This document shows positions 1 through 7,056 of a stretch of 64,000 bases of DNA, in pieces. A program made the translations under genes and the position numbers. This DNA comes from Planktothricoides raciborskii GIHE-MW2 (lineage in GTDB: Bacteria > Cyanobacteriota > Cyanobacteriia > Cyanobacteriales > Laspinemataceae), in assembly GCF_040564635.1 (NCBI RefSeq), contig NZ_CP159837.1, positions 1,987,001 through 2,051,000 of the forward strand, in the 5' to 3' direction. The notes under the pieces were generated by a model. It saw nothing but the letters and a program-made list of their open reading frames with translations, was not told where the DNA came from and did no database searches. Within the stretch, counting starts at the first letter, position 1. The number at the start of each line of letters is the position of its first letter.

Positions 1-218
1 GCACAGGTTCTTATTATACTTTTAACCAATCTCAAATTATAGAGGTTATTGAGTTTTCTACTTCGGGTGAATTGCCTGTGTTAAAAGTGAAAATTTCTGA
101 AAATATGGTTTTTTATAATGGCGAACAAAATAAGCGGGAGACCAAAGCTTCTACTAATAGTTATACTTATACTTTTCGTCAACAGCAAGGAAGTTGGAAA
201 ATTGAGGATTATCAGTAA
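1..218 (+). CDS. IMS (ARC6-like) domain protein, 3' end only
   Basis: The reading frame is open from the window edge (first full codon at 3) and stops with TAA at 216-218, giving about 71 C-terminal residues. The segment has alternating beta-strand character, with 'VKISENMVFYNG', a run of Ser/Thr/Tyr, then 'YTFRQQQGSWKIEDYQ' at the end. This pattern (V.VSE...Y..G...SY...Y...R...W.I.DY) is typical of the C-terminal IMS/DUF4101 domain found in ARC6/Ftn2 and in many cyanobacterial WD40, kinase and TPR proteins. The rest of the gene is outside the window, so its full identity is unknown. Confidence 0.6.
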   Translation, partial: TGSYYTFNQSQIIEVIEFSTSGELPVLKVKISENMVFYNGEQNKRETKASTNSYTYTFRQQQGSWKIEDYQ

Positions 219-243
219 GGCTAGTTGAACAGAGTAATCATTA

Positions 244-462
244 GCGCGATCGCTCTTTTTATTTCTCCTAAATAAATCGATAAATTCACCACAGAACTCT
301 GTCGGACACAAAGATTAGTCTGAGTCAGGAGGCGCGATCGCTTATAAGATCAACCATGCTATATTTATCATTGGTGAAGACTAACATCGAAATCATTGTG
401 CCGCCACACAACAGACAGGAACCCTTTGCACGGTTATTTCTCCGAATTATCGAGATGTGGCA
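244..462. repeat. Dispersed repeat R1, copy A (extended form)
   Basis: R1 begins with a HIP1 octamer followed by CTTTTTATTTCTCC and contains a second HIP1 near 333. It ends near 395 with the sequence around AACATCGAAATC. Copies lie at 1562-1780, 4101-4249 and 5013-5174. Copies A and B share a further ~67 bp (396-462 and 1714-1780) that is absent from copy C. Copy A is nearly identical to copy C over about 150 bp. The conserved parts hold GAGTCAGGAGG and an ATG at 356, so R1 may carry an expression signal for the module behind it. Confidence 0.8.
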
Positions 463-581
463 TCTGTCACCAAAATCGAGATACTTTTTTTCAGGAAACA
501 CTGGTGAACATCACACTCCAATGTGACGAAGCTCGTTACATCCTAGCGTCTGAGACCGATGACCAAGAGCTATTTTTCTAA
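396..581 (+). CDS. Small hypothetical ORF upstream of the DUF4325 gene
   Basis: A 61-residue frame with a TTG start. Its TAA stop overlaps the ATG of the next gene as TAATG, the same coupling seen between the next two genes, which argues that at least its 3' end is genuine. The first ~22 codons lie inside the extended R1 repeat. There the same DNA is also open in another frame from ATG 356 to a stop at 524-526 (56 codons). A CxxC pair (CGIC) is present. I do not recognise a family. It may be a decayed first gene of the operon whose frame was disturbed in the repeat. Confidence 0.35.
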   Translation: MCRHTTDRNPLHGYFSELSRCGICHQNRDTFFQETLVNITLQCDEARYILASETDDQELFF

Positions 582-943
582 TGGGAACCCAAAATATGAG
601 ACACCAGATCCACGACCTAATAGGATTTGCTTGCATGACCCCCGATGAAGGCCAGAAGGTCTATGATTTGATTTACCCAGAACTTTTGGCCGATCGCCCG
701 GTAGAACTTGATTTTGCTGGAGTGGAAATTTTTGCCTCTCCCTTTTTCAACTTTGCCATTGGGCAGCTACTCAGAGATATTTCCCCAGATACCTTAAACC
801 GTCTGCTGAAATTTTCTCACCTGAATGCGATCGGTAAACAGGTACTCAAGCGAGTCATTGAAAACTCAAAGCAATATTATGCTAATGAAAAGACTCGCAA
901 GACAGTAGACCAAGTTTTGAGCGAACAAGCAAATAGTCTCTAA
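581..943 (+). CDS. DUF4325 (STAS-like) protein
   Basis: A 120-residue protein. The central part reads 'ELDFAGVEIFASPFFNFAIGQ' and continues with 'LLKFSHLNAIGKQVLKRVIENS', matching the STAS-like DUF4325 pattern: a beta-strand, a Ser/Pro turn, then amphipathic helices. STAS folds act as anti-anti-sigma or sensory switch domains; the role of DUF4325 itself is not established. The start ATG at 581 overlaps the upstream stop (TAATG), and the stop overlaps the start of the PIN gene in the same way. The pair is therefore likely translated together and may form a toxin-antitoxin-like unit (inference). A broken copy of part of this gene lies at 3959-4107. Confidence 0.75.
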   Translation: MGTQNMRHQIHDLIGFACMTPDEGQKVYDLIYPELLADRPVELDFAGVEIFASPFFNFAIGQLLRDISPDTLNRLLKFSHLNAIGKQVLKRVIENSKQYYANEKTRKTVDQVLSEQANSL

Positions 944-1548
944 TGGCAGTTAACTATACAGTTCAAGCGGAAGTCGTTGATATTCGGTCTGACACACCGA
1001 AAGAAGATGATATTTTTCTAGTAGACACTAATGTTTGGTACTGGCTGACTTATACTCAAGCCAGTCGGTCAGCATTGCCTTACCAAATTACCGACTATCC
1101 GAATTATATATCAAAAGCTCTTAGTAGGAAATCACTACTGTTATATTGTGGTCTTTCTTTATCGGAGTTAGCCCACAATATTGAGCAAACAGAAAGAGAA
1201 ATATTTAATTCTAATTTAAGACCCAAGGAATATCGTCATAATTATCCCACCGAAAGAGCGAATGTTGTGGCTGAAATTCAAGCCTCTTGGAGCCAAGTTA
1301 CATCGATCGCTGTCTCCACAGATATCACGATTAATGAAGCAACGACTAAAACCGCTTTAACTAGATTTTCCACCCAACCACTTGATGGTTATGATTTGCT
1401 GATTTTAGAAGCAATGGAAAAAGCCGGGATTATTCAAGTTATTACTGATGATGGTGACTATATAACTGTTCCTGGTATTAGGGTATTTACAGCTAATCAA
1501 AATGCGATCGCAGCGGCAAGTAACCAAAACAAGCTTTTAATTCGCTAA
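943..1548 (+). CDS. PIN-domain protein (putative ribonuclease)
   Basis: 201 residues, starting at the TAATG overlap with the DUF4325 gene. Near residue 27 'FLVDTNVWYW' supplies the first PIN aspartate. 'LSLSELAHN' gives the conserved acidic residue in the second motif. 'LDGYDLLILEAM' and 'ITDDGDY' near the C-terminus give the last acidic residues of the metal site. PIN domains are metal-dependent RNases, often toxins. It is longer than a typical VapC (about 130-150 residues) because of an insertion at about residues 65-110. Pairing with a STAS-like protein rather than a DNA-binding antitoxin is unusual. Confidence 0.75.
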   Translation: MAVNYTVQAEVVDIRSDTPKEDDIFLVDTNVWYWLTYTQASRSALPYQITDYPNYISKALSRKSLLLYCGLSLSELAHNIEQTEREIFNSNLRPKEYRHNYPTERANVVAEIQASWSQVTSIAVSTDITINEATTKTALTRFSTQPLDGYDLLILEAMEKAGIIQVITDDGDYITVPGIRVFTANQNAIAAASNQNKLLIR

Positions 1549-1561
1549 CTGTTAAATAGTT

Positions 1562-1780
1562 GCGCGATCGCTCTTTTTATTTCCCCTCAATAAATCGATA
1601 AATTAACCACAGAGACACAGAGGACACAAAGATTAGTCTGAGTCAAGAGGCGCGATCGCTTATAAGATCAACCATGCTATATTTATATCTGGTGAAGACT
1701 AAGATCGAAATCACTGTGCTGCCGCACAACAGACAGGAACCCTTTGCACGGTTATTTCTCCGAATTATCGAGATGTGGCA
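1562..1780. repeat. Dispersed repeat R1, copy B (extended form)
   Basis: Same order of blocks as copy A, with scattered substitutions (for example the CACAGAGACACAGAGG variant instead of CACAGAACTCTGTCGG). Homology to copy A continues to GAGATGTGGCA at 1770-1780 and then stops abruptly. An ORF from ATG 1674 to TGA 1799 (41 codons) corresponds to the 356-526 ORF of copy A for its first ~35 codons. Confidence 0.8.
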
Positions 1781-2086
1781 AAAGGGAAAATTGTTGTGAT
1801 TACAGACATGATCCGCTCTTTGTGGGAGTCGGCTGGTTATGTTCTTTATGATAAAGCTTACTCAAGTCGCCGAATTCAGCAAAATCAAACTCCTCAAATG
1901 GCTAGAATGAATAATCAGGCTAAAGCTAATCAAATTATGCTGACTGACATTACAGAAATTTTGACATTTCGCAGGCTTTGATTTGGTGAATATCATGGCC
2001 AATTCCAGGCAGATATTGATGCAATGATTAACAATAAATTTAATCAAAGGTTTAGCGAATCGTATGAAAGGATTGAGTTTCAGTGA
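1775..2086 (+). pseudogene. Probable decayed gene before the AlbA_2 regulator
   Basis: A frame beginning with GTG at 1775 reads 'GKIVVITDMIRSLWESAGY' and stops at TGA 1979-1981. The same frame then stays open for 34 more codons ('FGEYHGQFQADIDAMINN'), ending at TGA 2084-2086, 23 bp inside the AlbA_2 gene. Both halves look protein-like, and the overlap with the next start is what an intact operon gene would show. The 5' end enters the extended R1 repeat and has no convincing ATG. I read it as a gene whose front was replaced by R1 and which carries an in-frame stop. No family was recognised. Confidence 0.4.
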
Positions 2087-3986
2087 AATTTGGGAAAAAT
2101 TATCAAGCAATGACGAATCAGTTTTAATAGAGGCTAAACGTGCATCTGACATTGGAAAAAGTGTGATGGAAACCGTTTCGGCCTTTGCTAATGAACCAGG
2201 ACGCGGTGGCGGATATCTCATCCTGGGAGTAGAAAAATCGGAAGATGAATCCCCTGAAGATTACAAGATAACTGGAATTTCTAACTCCGATCAAATTCAA
2301 TCCAATCTTGCTAATCAATGCCGCGAAATGTTTAATGTGGCGATTCGCCCACAGATTGAGGTAATTAGTCACAACGGCACAAACGTCATCTTGGTTTTCA
2401 TCCCAGAAGCTCAACCCCATGAAAAGCCTGTTTATATAAAAAATAAAGGTCTTCCTAGGGGTGCTTTTCGCCGTATCGGATCGACAGACCAACATTGTAC
2501 GGATGAGGATATTGCTCTTTTCTATCAGTTACGTCAGCACCGTACTTTCGATGAAACTCCTGTACCTGAGTCTAGTTTAGATGATTTTGACCCGCAGGCG
2601 ATCGCCGAGTATAGACGGATCAGAAGTAATATCAATCCTAACGCTGCTGAATTAAACTACAACGACTCTGATTTGCTCTACTCTATAACTGCCACAACTA
2701 AACATCAAGGACAAATATGTGCAACTATTGGAGGAATTCTTTTATTTGGAAAGGTAGCAGCTTTAAGGCGGTATTTTCCCATGAGCCGTATTGACTATAT
2801 CATAGTTGAAGGACGTGAGTGGGTTCCTGACCCAAATAATCGATATCAAACCGTTGAGATTCTTGAGCCGTTATTACTATCGATACCAAGGCTAATCAGC
2901 CTTGTTTTAAACGATATTCCCAAAGCATTTACCCTGGGAGATAACAACATTTATCGCCAAGAAGTACCAGTAATTCCGCGAACAGTTATTCGGGAAGCGA
3001 TAGTCAATTCTCTGATGCACCGTAACTATCGTACACGCCAACCCGTACAGGTAATTAGATTTTCCAATCGCCTGGAAATTCATAATCCAGGTTATTCCCT
3101 AAAGTCTTTCGATTCGCTGGGAGAACCTGGTTCCATTACTCGTAACGAAAAAATAGCTGCTGTTTTGCATGACGTAGGTATTGCGGAGACAAAAGGTACA
3201 GGGATCCGCGTTATGATTGATGAAATGCATAGGGCAAATCTAACCATTCCTTTATTTGAATCAATTTCAGAGAAAGATTGTTTCACGGTGAAACTCTTAG
3301 TTCATCATCTATTAAGCTCTGAAGATGTAGAATGGTTAGCACAATTTAAGGATTATTCTCTTAACGACGATGACGCAAGAGCACTAATTATAGCCAGGGA
3401 AATTGGCGTAATAAATAACTTTATATACCGCTCTATCAATTGCGTGGACACCCTAACGGCTAGTGGACGCTTAAGACATCTGCGGGATTCGGGCTTGCTA
3501 GAACAGAAGGGAAAAGGCTCTGCAACTTACTATATCCTTAGACCCAATCTGTCAGGGGAAGGCTTACCTGGCACCATCGTGGCACAAGATAGTCCTTATC
3601 TAGCGAGTAGCCCTGTAGATAACAGCTTATCTAGCGGGTTAGCAGTCCAAGACAACCCTAATCTAGCGGGTAGCCCTATACATAAGGGTAATGAGCAAAA
3701 TTACTTGGATCGGATGCCAGACAATCTGAGGGACGCTGTTGAGCAACTGGGAGAACGAGCGGATCCGCAAAAAGTAGATTCTGTAATTCTGATGCTTTGC
3801 GAGTGGCGTGATTTGTCTTCTTCTGACCTGGCTGGGATTCTTGGGCGCAGTCAAGTTTACCTGCGAAGTAACTATCTCAACCGTCTGATCGGTACGGGTC
3901 AGCTTGAATATATTCGGCCTGAAAGTCCCAGCGATCCGCATCAAGCCTACCGAACTCGGAACTTTTGGCCGCCCGGTAGAACTTGA
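2064..3986 (+). CDS. AlbA_2/Schlafen-type ATP-binding transcriptional regulator
   Basis: 640 residues. The N-terminus carries an AlbA_2 (Schlafen core-like) domain: 'ESVLIEAKRA', then 'ANEPGRGGGYLILGVE'. The middle holds the RecG-like HATPase_c_4 region: 'REAIVNSLMHRNY', 'RLEIHNPG', 'GEPGSITRN' and 'ETKGTGIRVM'. A winged-helix-like C-terminal part follows after about residue 420. Such proteins are common in defence-rich regions; regulatory and nucleic-acid-binding roles are inferred from the domains. The last ~9 codons and the stop (NFWPPGRT) come from DNA homologous to the DUF4325 gene read out of frame, so the original C-terminus was replaced. The ATG at 2064 is the first plausible start. 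Confidence 0.8.
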   Translation: MKGLSFSEIWEKLSSNDESVLIEAKRASDIGKSVMETVSAFANEPGRGGGYLILGVEKSEDESPEDYKITGISNSDQIQSNLANQCREMFNVAIRPQIEVISHNGTNVILVFIPEAQPHEKPVYIKNKGLPRGAFRRIGSTDQHCTDEDIALFYQLRQHRTFDETPVPESSLDDFDPQAIAEYRRIRSNINPNAAELNYNDSDLLYSITATTKHQGQICATIGGILLFGKVAALRRYFPMSRIDYIIVEGREWVPDPNNRYQTVEILEPLLLSIPRLISLVLNDIPKAFTLGDNNIYRQEVPVIPRTVIREAIVNSLMHRNYRTRQPVQVIRFSNRLEIHNPGYSLKSFDSLGEPGSITRNEKIAAVLHDVGIAETKGTGIRVMIDEMHRANLTIPLFESISEKDCFTVKLLVHHLLSSEDVEWLAQFKDYSLNDDDARALIIAREIGVINNFIYRSINCVDTLTASGRLRHLRDSGLLEQKGKGSATYYILRPNLSGEGLPGTIVAQDSPYLASSPVDNSLSSGLAVQDNPNLAGSPIHKGNEQNYLDRMPDNLRDAVEQLGERADPQKVDSVILMLCEWRDLSSSDLAGILGRSQVYLRSNYLNRLIGTGQLEYIRPESPSDPHQAYRTRNFWPPGRT

Positions 3987-4107
3987 TTTTGCTGGAGTGG
4001 AAATTTTTGCCTCTCCCTTTTTCAACTTTGCCATTGGGCAGCTACTCAGAGATATTTCCCCAGATATTTACCCCGTCTGCTGAAATTTTCTCACCTGAAT
4101 GCGATCG
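3959..4107 (+). pseudogene. Fragment of the DUF4325 gene
   Basis: This 149 bp stretch matches 680-833 of the intact DUF4325 gene almost base for base, with a 4 bp GATC deletion near 3970 and a small change near 4066-4075, so the frame is destroyed. Its left end supplies the last codons and the stop of the AlbA_2 gene. Its right end is the HIP1-like core GCGATCG, at which the sequence switches directly into R1 copy C. This is a clear recombination scar. Confidence 0.85.
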
Positions 4108-4249
4108 CTCTTTTTATTTCTCCTAAATAAATCGATAAATTCACCACAGAACTCTGTCGGACACAAAGATTAGTCTGAGTCAGGAGGAGCGATCGCTTAT
4201 AAGATCAACCATGCTATATTTATCATTGATGAAGACTAACATCGAAATC
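4101..4249. repeat. Dispersed repeat R1, copy C (short form)
   Basis: Nearly identical to 247-395 (copy A), starting at the shared HIP1 octamer and ending at AACATCGAAATC. The extension seen in copies A and B is missing. It sits directly upstream of the MntA-HepT pair, as copies A and B sit upstream of the other two modules. Confidence 0.85.
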
Positions 4250-4330
4250 CGCTAGAGTTACATCACCTAACTGGAAAAAATAGCTGACATTTAATCAATA
4301 TCACAGCAGAAAAATTTGACAAAAAATATA

Positions 4331-4621
4331 ATGAAAAAACAACAAGCGATCGAACTCCTTAGCAAGAGTAAAACTCTACTCCAAGAAAAATACGGAGTCA
4401 CTACCCTAGCTTTATTTGGTTCTACTGCGAGAGATACCGCCACTGAAAATAGTGATATCGACATCCTAATAGCCTTTGAAGGAAAAGCAGACTCTAAACG
4501 CTATTTTGGCTCTTTATTTTATCTCGAAGACTTGCTCAAATGCCCTGTAGATTTGATTACAGAACCAGCCCTACGCCAGGAACTAAAACCTTATATCGAG
4601 GCAGAAATAATTTATGTCTAA
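4331..4621 (+). CDS. mntA: MntA-type minimal nucleotidyltransferase antitoxin
   Basis: 96 residues from ATG 4331; a TTG at 4316 in frame is less likely. The nucleotidyltransferase signature is complete: G30-S31 in 'LFGSTARD', and D42 and D44 in 'NSDIDILI'. In this family MntA adds AMP to the HepT RNase and so neutralises it. The length is normal for the family. The gene overlaps hepT by 8 bp, so the two are translationally coupled. No promoter was identified, but R1 copy C ends about 80 bp upstream. Confidence 0.88.
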   Translation: MKKQQAIELLSKSKTLLQEKYGVTTLALFGSTARDTATENSDIDILIAFEGKADSKRYFGSLFYLEDLLKCPVDLITEPALRQELKPYIEAEIIYV

Positions 4622-4970
4622 TACATCACAAAGAGAATGGCGATTTTATATTGATGATATGATTTGTTTCGCAGAAAAGGTTTTACGTTATACCAAAAAC
4701 CTCGATCAAGAAACCTTTATTAACAACGAACCTTACTACGATGCAACCCTGAGAAACTTAGAACTTATTGGGGAAGCCGCCACCCACATTCCCCAAGAGA
4801 TTAGAGTCAATCACCCAGAAATACCCTGGCGACAAATTATTGCCACCCGTAACCGCATTATTCATGGCTATTTAGGTATTGACAATGATATTATTTGGAG
4901 TATTATTACTGACGAAATTCCCGATATAATTAAAAAATTGCCAAAGGTAAAAGAAGAAAATTCAATTTAG
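4614..4970 (+). CDS. hepT: HepT-like ribonuclease toxin
   Basis: 118 residues with the DUF86/HepT pattern. The RX4HXY catalytic motif is intact: R79, H84 and Y86 in 'RNRIIHGY'. The protein is helical, as expected for a HEPN-fold RNase. Its ATG lies inside the 3' end of mntA. HepT cleaves RNA unless AMPylated on the motif tyrosine by MntA (family knowledge). Nothing in the sequence suggests inactivation. Confidence 0.88.
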   Translation: MSNTSQREWRFYIDDMICFAEKVLRYTKNLDQETFINNEPYYDATLRNLELIGEAATHIPQEIRVNHPEIPWRQIIATRNRIIHGYLGIDNDIIWSIITDEIPDIIKKLPKVKEENSI

Positions 4971-5012
4971 CGAAATTCAAGGATTTTTCCATTCGCTCAA
5001 AATCCTCGAATA

Positions 5013-5174
5013 TCTTTTTATTTCCCCTCGATAACTCGATAAATTAACCACAGAGACACAGAGGACACAAAGATTAGTCTGAGTCAGGAGGAGCGATCGC
5101 CTATAATCCGCGATCGCTCTTTTTATTTCCCCGAAATCAATCGACACATTTACCACAGAGACACAGAGGACACA
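5013..5174. repeat. Dispersed repeat R1, two partial copies (D1, D2)
   Basis: D1 (5013-5109) has CTTTTTATTTCCCC, the CACAGAGACACAGAGGACAC block, GATTAGTCTGAGTCAGGAGG and a HIP1 octamer. D2 (5110-5174) restarts at GCGATCGCTCTTTTTATTT and ends after CACAGAGGACACAC. They lie between hepT and the convergent cobM gene and mark the right border of the repeat-bounded accessory island. Confidence 0.75.
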
Positions 5175-5176
5175 CA

Positions 5177-6034
5177 TCACTGATGACTAGAGACAGGCCG
5201 AAATATATGGCTATGTTCGGGATGGTAGAGGCGCGATCGCACTTCGGAAAATTGTGCAGAACATTGCCTATTTTCTAGCCATTTTAACGCGGGACTAACT
5301 ACATACAACGTAGTTTTAATTAAATTTTCTGCGATCGTCACAGTTGCCATTTCTGCCAAAGGCACCACCACGATTTTTTCATCAGGCCATCCCAGACGAT
5401 AACAAATCGCCACAGGGGTATCTTCTGGATAATGTTGTAACAGCTTTTCCTGAGAATCTTCTACATGGCGAGCACTCAGATACAAACAAAGACTCGCTTG
5501 GTGAGCCGCTAAAGAAGCTAATTCTTCTGTATCAGGCACCGATGAAGCCCGCCCAGATACACGAGTCAAAATAATAGTTTGCACCAGACCGGGAACAGTC
5601 AATTCTACATTTAATTTCGCGGCAGCAGCTTGAAACGCACTAATTCCAGGGATAATTTCAAAGGGAATTTCTGCCTCAGCCAAAGCTTGCATTTGTTCGC
5701 CGATCGCACTATACAAACTGGGATCGCCAGAATGTAAACGAATCACCGATTTACCTGCTTTCACCCGTGAAATCATCATGGGCAAAATATCTTCCAGGGT
5801 TTTATTTGCCGTGGGAATTTTTTCCGCATCTGCCCGACAAAATTGTAAAACTTGCGTGGGGACTAAGGAGTTGGCGAATAAAATCACATCTGCTGCCATG
5901 AGTAATTTTTGGGCTTTGACCGTGAGTAAATCCGGATCTCCTGGCCCAGCGCCGACAATATACACCGCTGGTTTGAGCCCAGCTACAGATGGAATAGACT
6001 TAGATTTCTGAGATTCAGACATTGATTCAGACAT
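5177..6034 (-). CDS. cobM: Precorrin-4 C11-methyltransferase
   Basis: 285 residues of the tetrapyrrole methylase fold. 'VYIVGAGPGDPDLLT' is the N-terminal SAM-binding loop. 'VIRLHSGDPSLYSAIGEQ' and 'IPFEIIPGISAFQAAAA' are the next conserved blocks, in the form typical of CobM/CbiF. It methylates C-11 of the corrin precursor in cobalamin synthesis, using SAM. The core ends near residue 255; the last ~30 residues are a tail that is not conserved in the family. Two close ATGs (6034 and 6022) could both serve as start. No cobalamin riboswitch was seen upstream. Confidence 0.9.
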   Translation of the reverse strand: MSESMSESQKSKSIPSVAGLKPAVYIVGAGPGDPDLLTVKAQKLLMAADVILFANSLVPTQVLQFCRADAEKIPTANKTLEDILPMMISRVKAGKSVIRLHSGDPSLYSAIGEQMQALAEAEIPFEIIPGISAFQAAAAKLNVELTVPGLVQTIILTRVSGRASSVPDTEELASLAAHQASLCLYLSARHVEDSQEKLLQHYPEDTPVAICYRLGWPDEKIVVVPLAEMATVTIAENLIKTTLYVVSPALKWLENRQCSAQFSEVRSRLYHPEHSHIFRPVSSHQ

Positions 6035-6074
6035 TCGATGCTAATTTTTATGGTTGATAAAGATTTCTCAGTAG

Positions 6075-6968
6075 TTATTTTTGCGGCGACTCGCGGGAAA
6101 TATCCCATGTTTGCCGATCGGGGGAAACCACATCGGGCAAAGGACGATTTAATTTGTAAAGCCAGATTAATCCCGCTAACCCCAAGGTAATGCCGAACAG
6201 ACTAACCATTTGCGCCATTTTCAGCGGCCCAAACATTAAACTATCTGTGCGTAAGCCTTCAATCCAGAATCGCCCCAGGCTATAAGCGGCTAGATAGACT
6301 AAAAATAAGGTGCCCGCTTTTAAGGGTTTTTTGCCGGGAAACTTTCTAAAGAATAAGGACAACAGTAGGGCAAATACCATCAAATTCCACAGCGACTCAT
6401 AAAGAAAGGTGGGATGGAAGTAGTCAAACTGTCTCATTTCCAGGGGTAGATGAAACCGATTTTCTGGGGGAATATAGAGTTTCCAGGGTAAGTTGGTGGG
6501 ATCGCCGAAGGCTTCGGAGTTAAAGAAATTGCCCCACCGCCCGATCGCCTGTCCCAGAATTACCGAAGGGGCGACTAAATCGGTCAGTTGCCAGAAAGAT
6601 ATTTTTTGCAGACGGGCAAATATTAAAGCGGCTAGGATGCCTCCCAACATAGCGCCGTGAATGGCAATCCCACCTTTCCAAATGGCGATGATATCTCCTG
6701 GGTTTTGGGCATATTGTGGCCATTCAAATAGCACATAGTACAGTCGGGCAGCGGGAATAGCGCCGACTACCAGCCAAATGGCTAAATCACCAATTAAGTC
6801 TGGGTTAACCTGGCGTCGCTGGGCTAAATATTGGGAAAGGGTGACACCAATTAACACCGCTGAGGCGATTAAAAGGCCATACCAACGAATGGTTAATGGC
6901 CCAAGGTGAAAGATAATCGGCCCTGGGGAGGTGAATTGAAATCCGATGGGAAGAGAGTATATATCCAT
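6075..6968 (-). CDS. lgt: Prolipoprotein diacylglyceryl transferase
   Basis: The enzyme transfers a diacylglyceryl group to the lipobox cysteine of prelipoproteins in the inner membrane. The signature '[13 protein letters not shown]' is intact, with 'HGAMLGG' before it and about seven hydrophobic segments. I use ATG 6968 ('[12 protein letters not shown]'), which matches the usual N-terminus. An upstream in-frame ATG at 7022 would add 18 residues with no homology expected. One likely substrate in the window is the DsbA-like lipoprotein at 46110-46859. Confidence 0.9.
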   Translation of the reverse strand: MDIYSLPIGFQFTSPGPIIFHLGPLTIRWYGLLIASAVLIGVTLSQYLAQRRQVNPDLIGDLAIWLVVGAIPAARLYYVLFEWPQYAQNPGDIIAIWKGGIAIHGAMLGGILAALIFARLQKISFWQLTDLVAPSVILGQAIGRWGNFFNSEAFGDPTNLPWKLYIPPENRFHLPLEMRQFDYFHPTFLYESLWNLMVFALLLSLFFRKFPGKKPLKAGTLFLVYLAAYSLGRFWIEGLRTDSLMFGPLKMAQMVSLFGITLGLAGLIWLYKLNRPLPDVVSPDRQTWDISRESPQK

Positions 6969-7056
6969 AATGATATTGAATTTAATCTTTAGCCAAGGCA
7001 GAGTGACGCCCTTGTTCAGCATAAAATATTAATGCCACCTAGCATGGTGATTAAAT

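Noticed and set aside
1-5200. Transposon or IS element around the toxin modules
   Set aside because: No transposase gene and no terminal inverted repeats with target-site duplication were found; R1 is a direct repeat only.
5177-6100. Cobalamin riboswitch for cobM
   Set aside because: No B12-box-like string or matching stem arrangement was seen in the short upstream gap.
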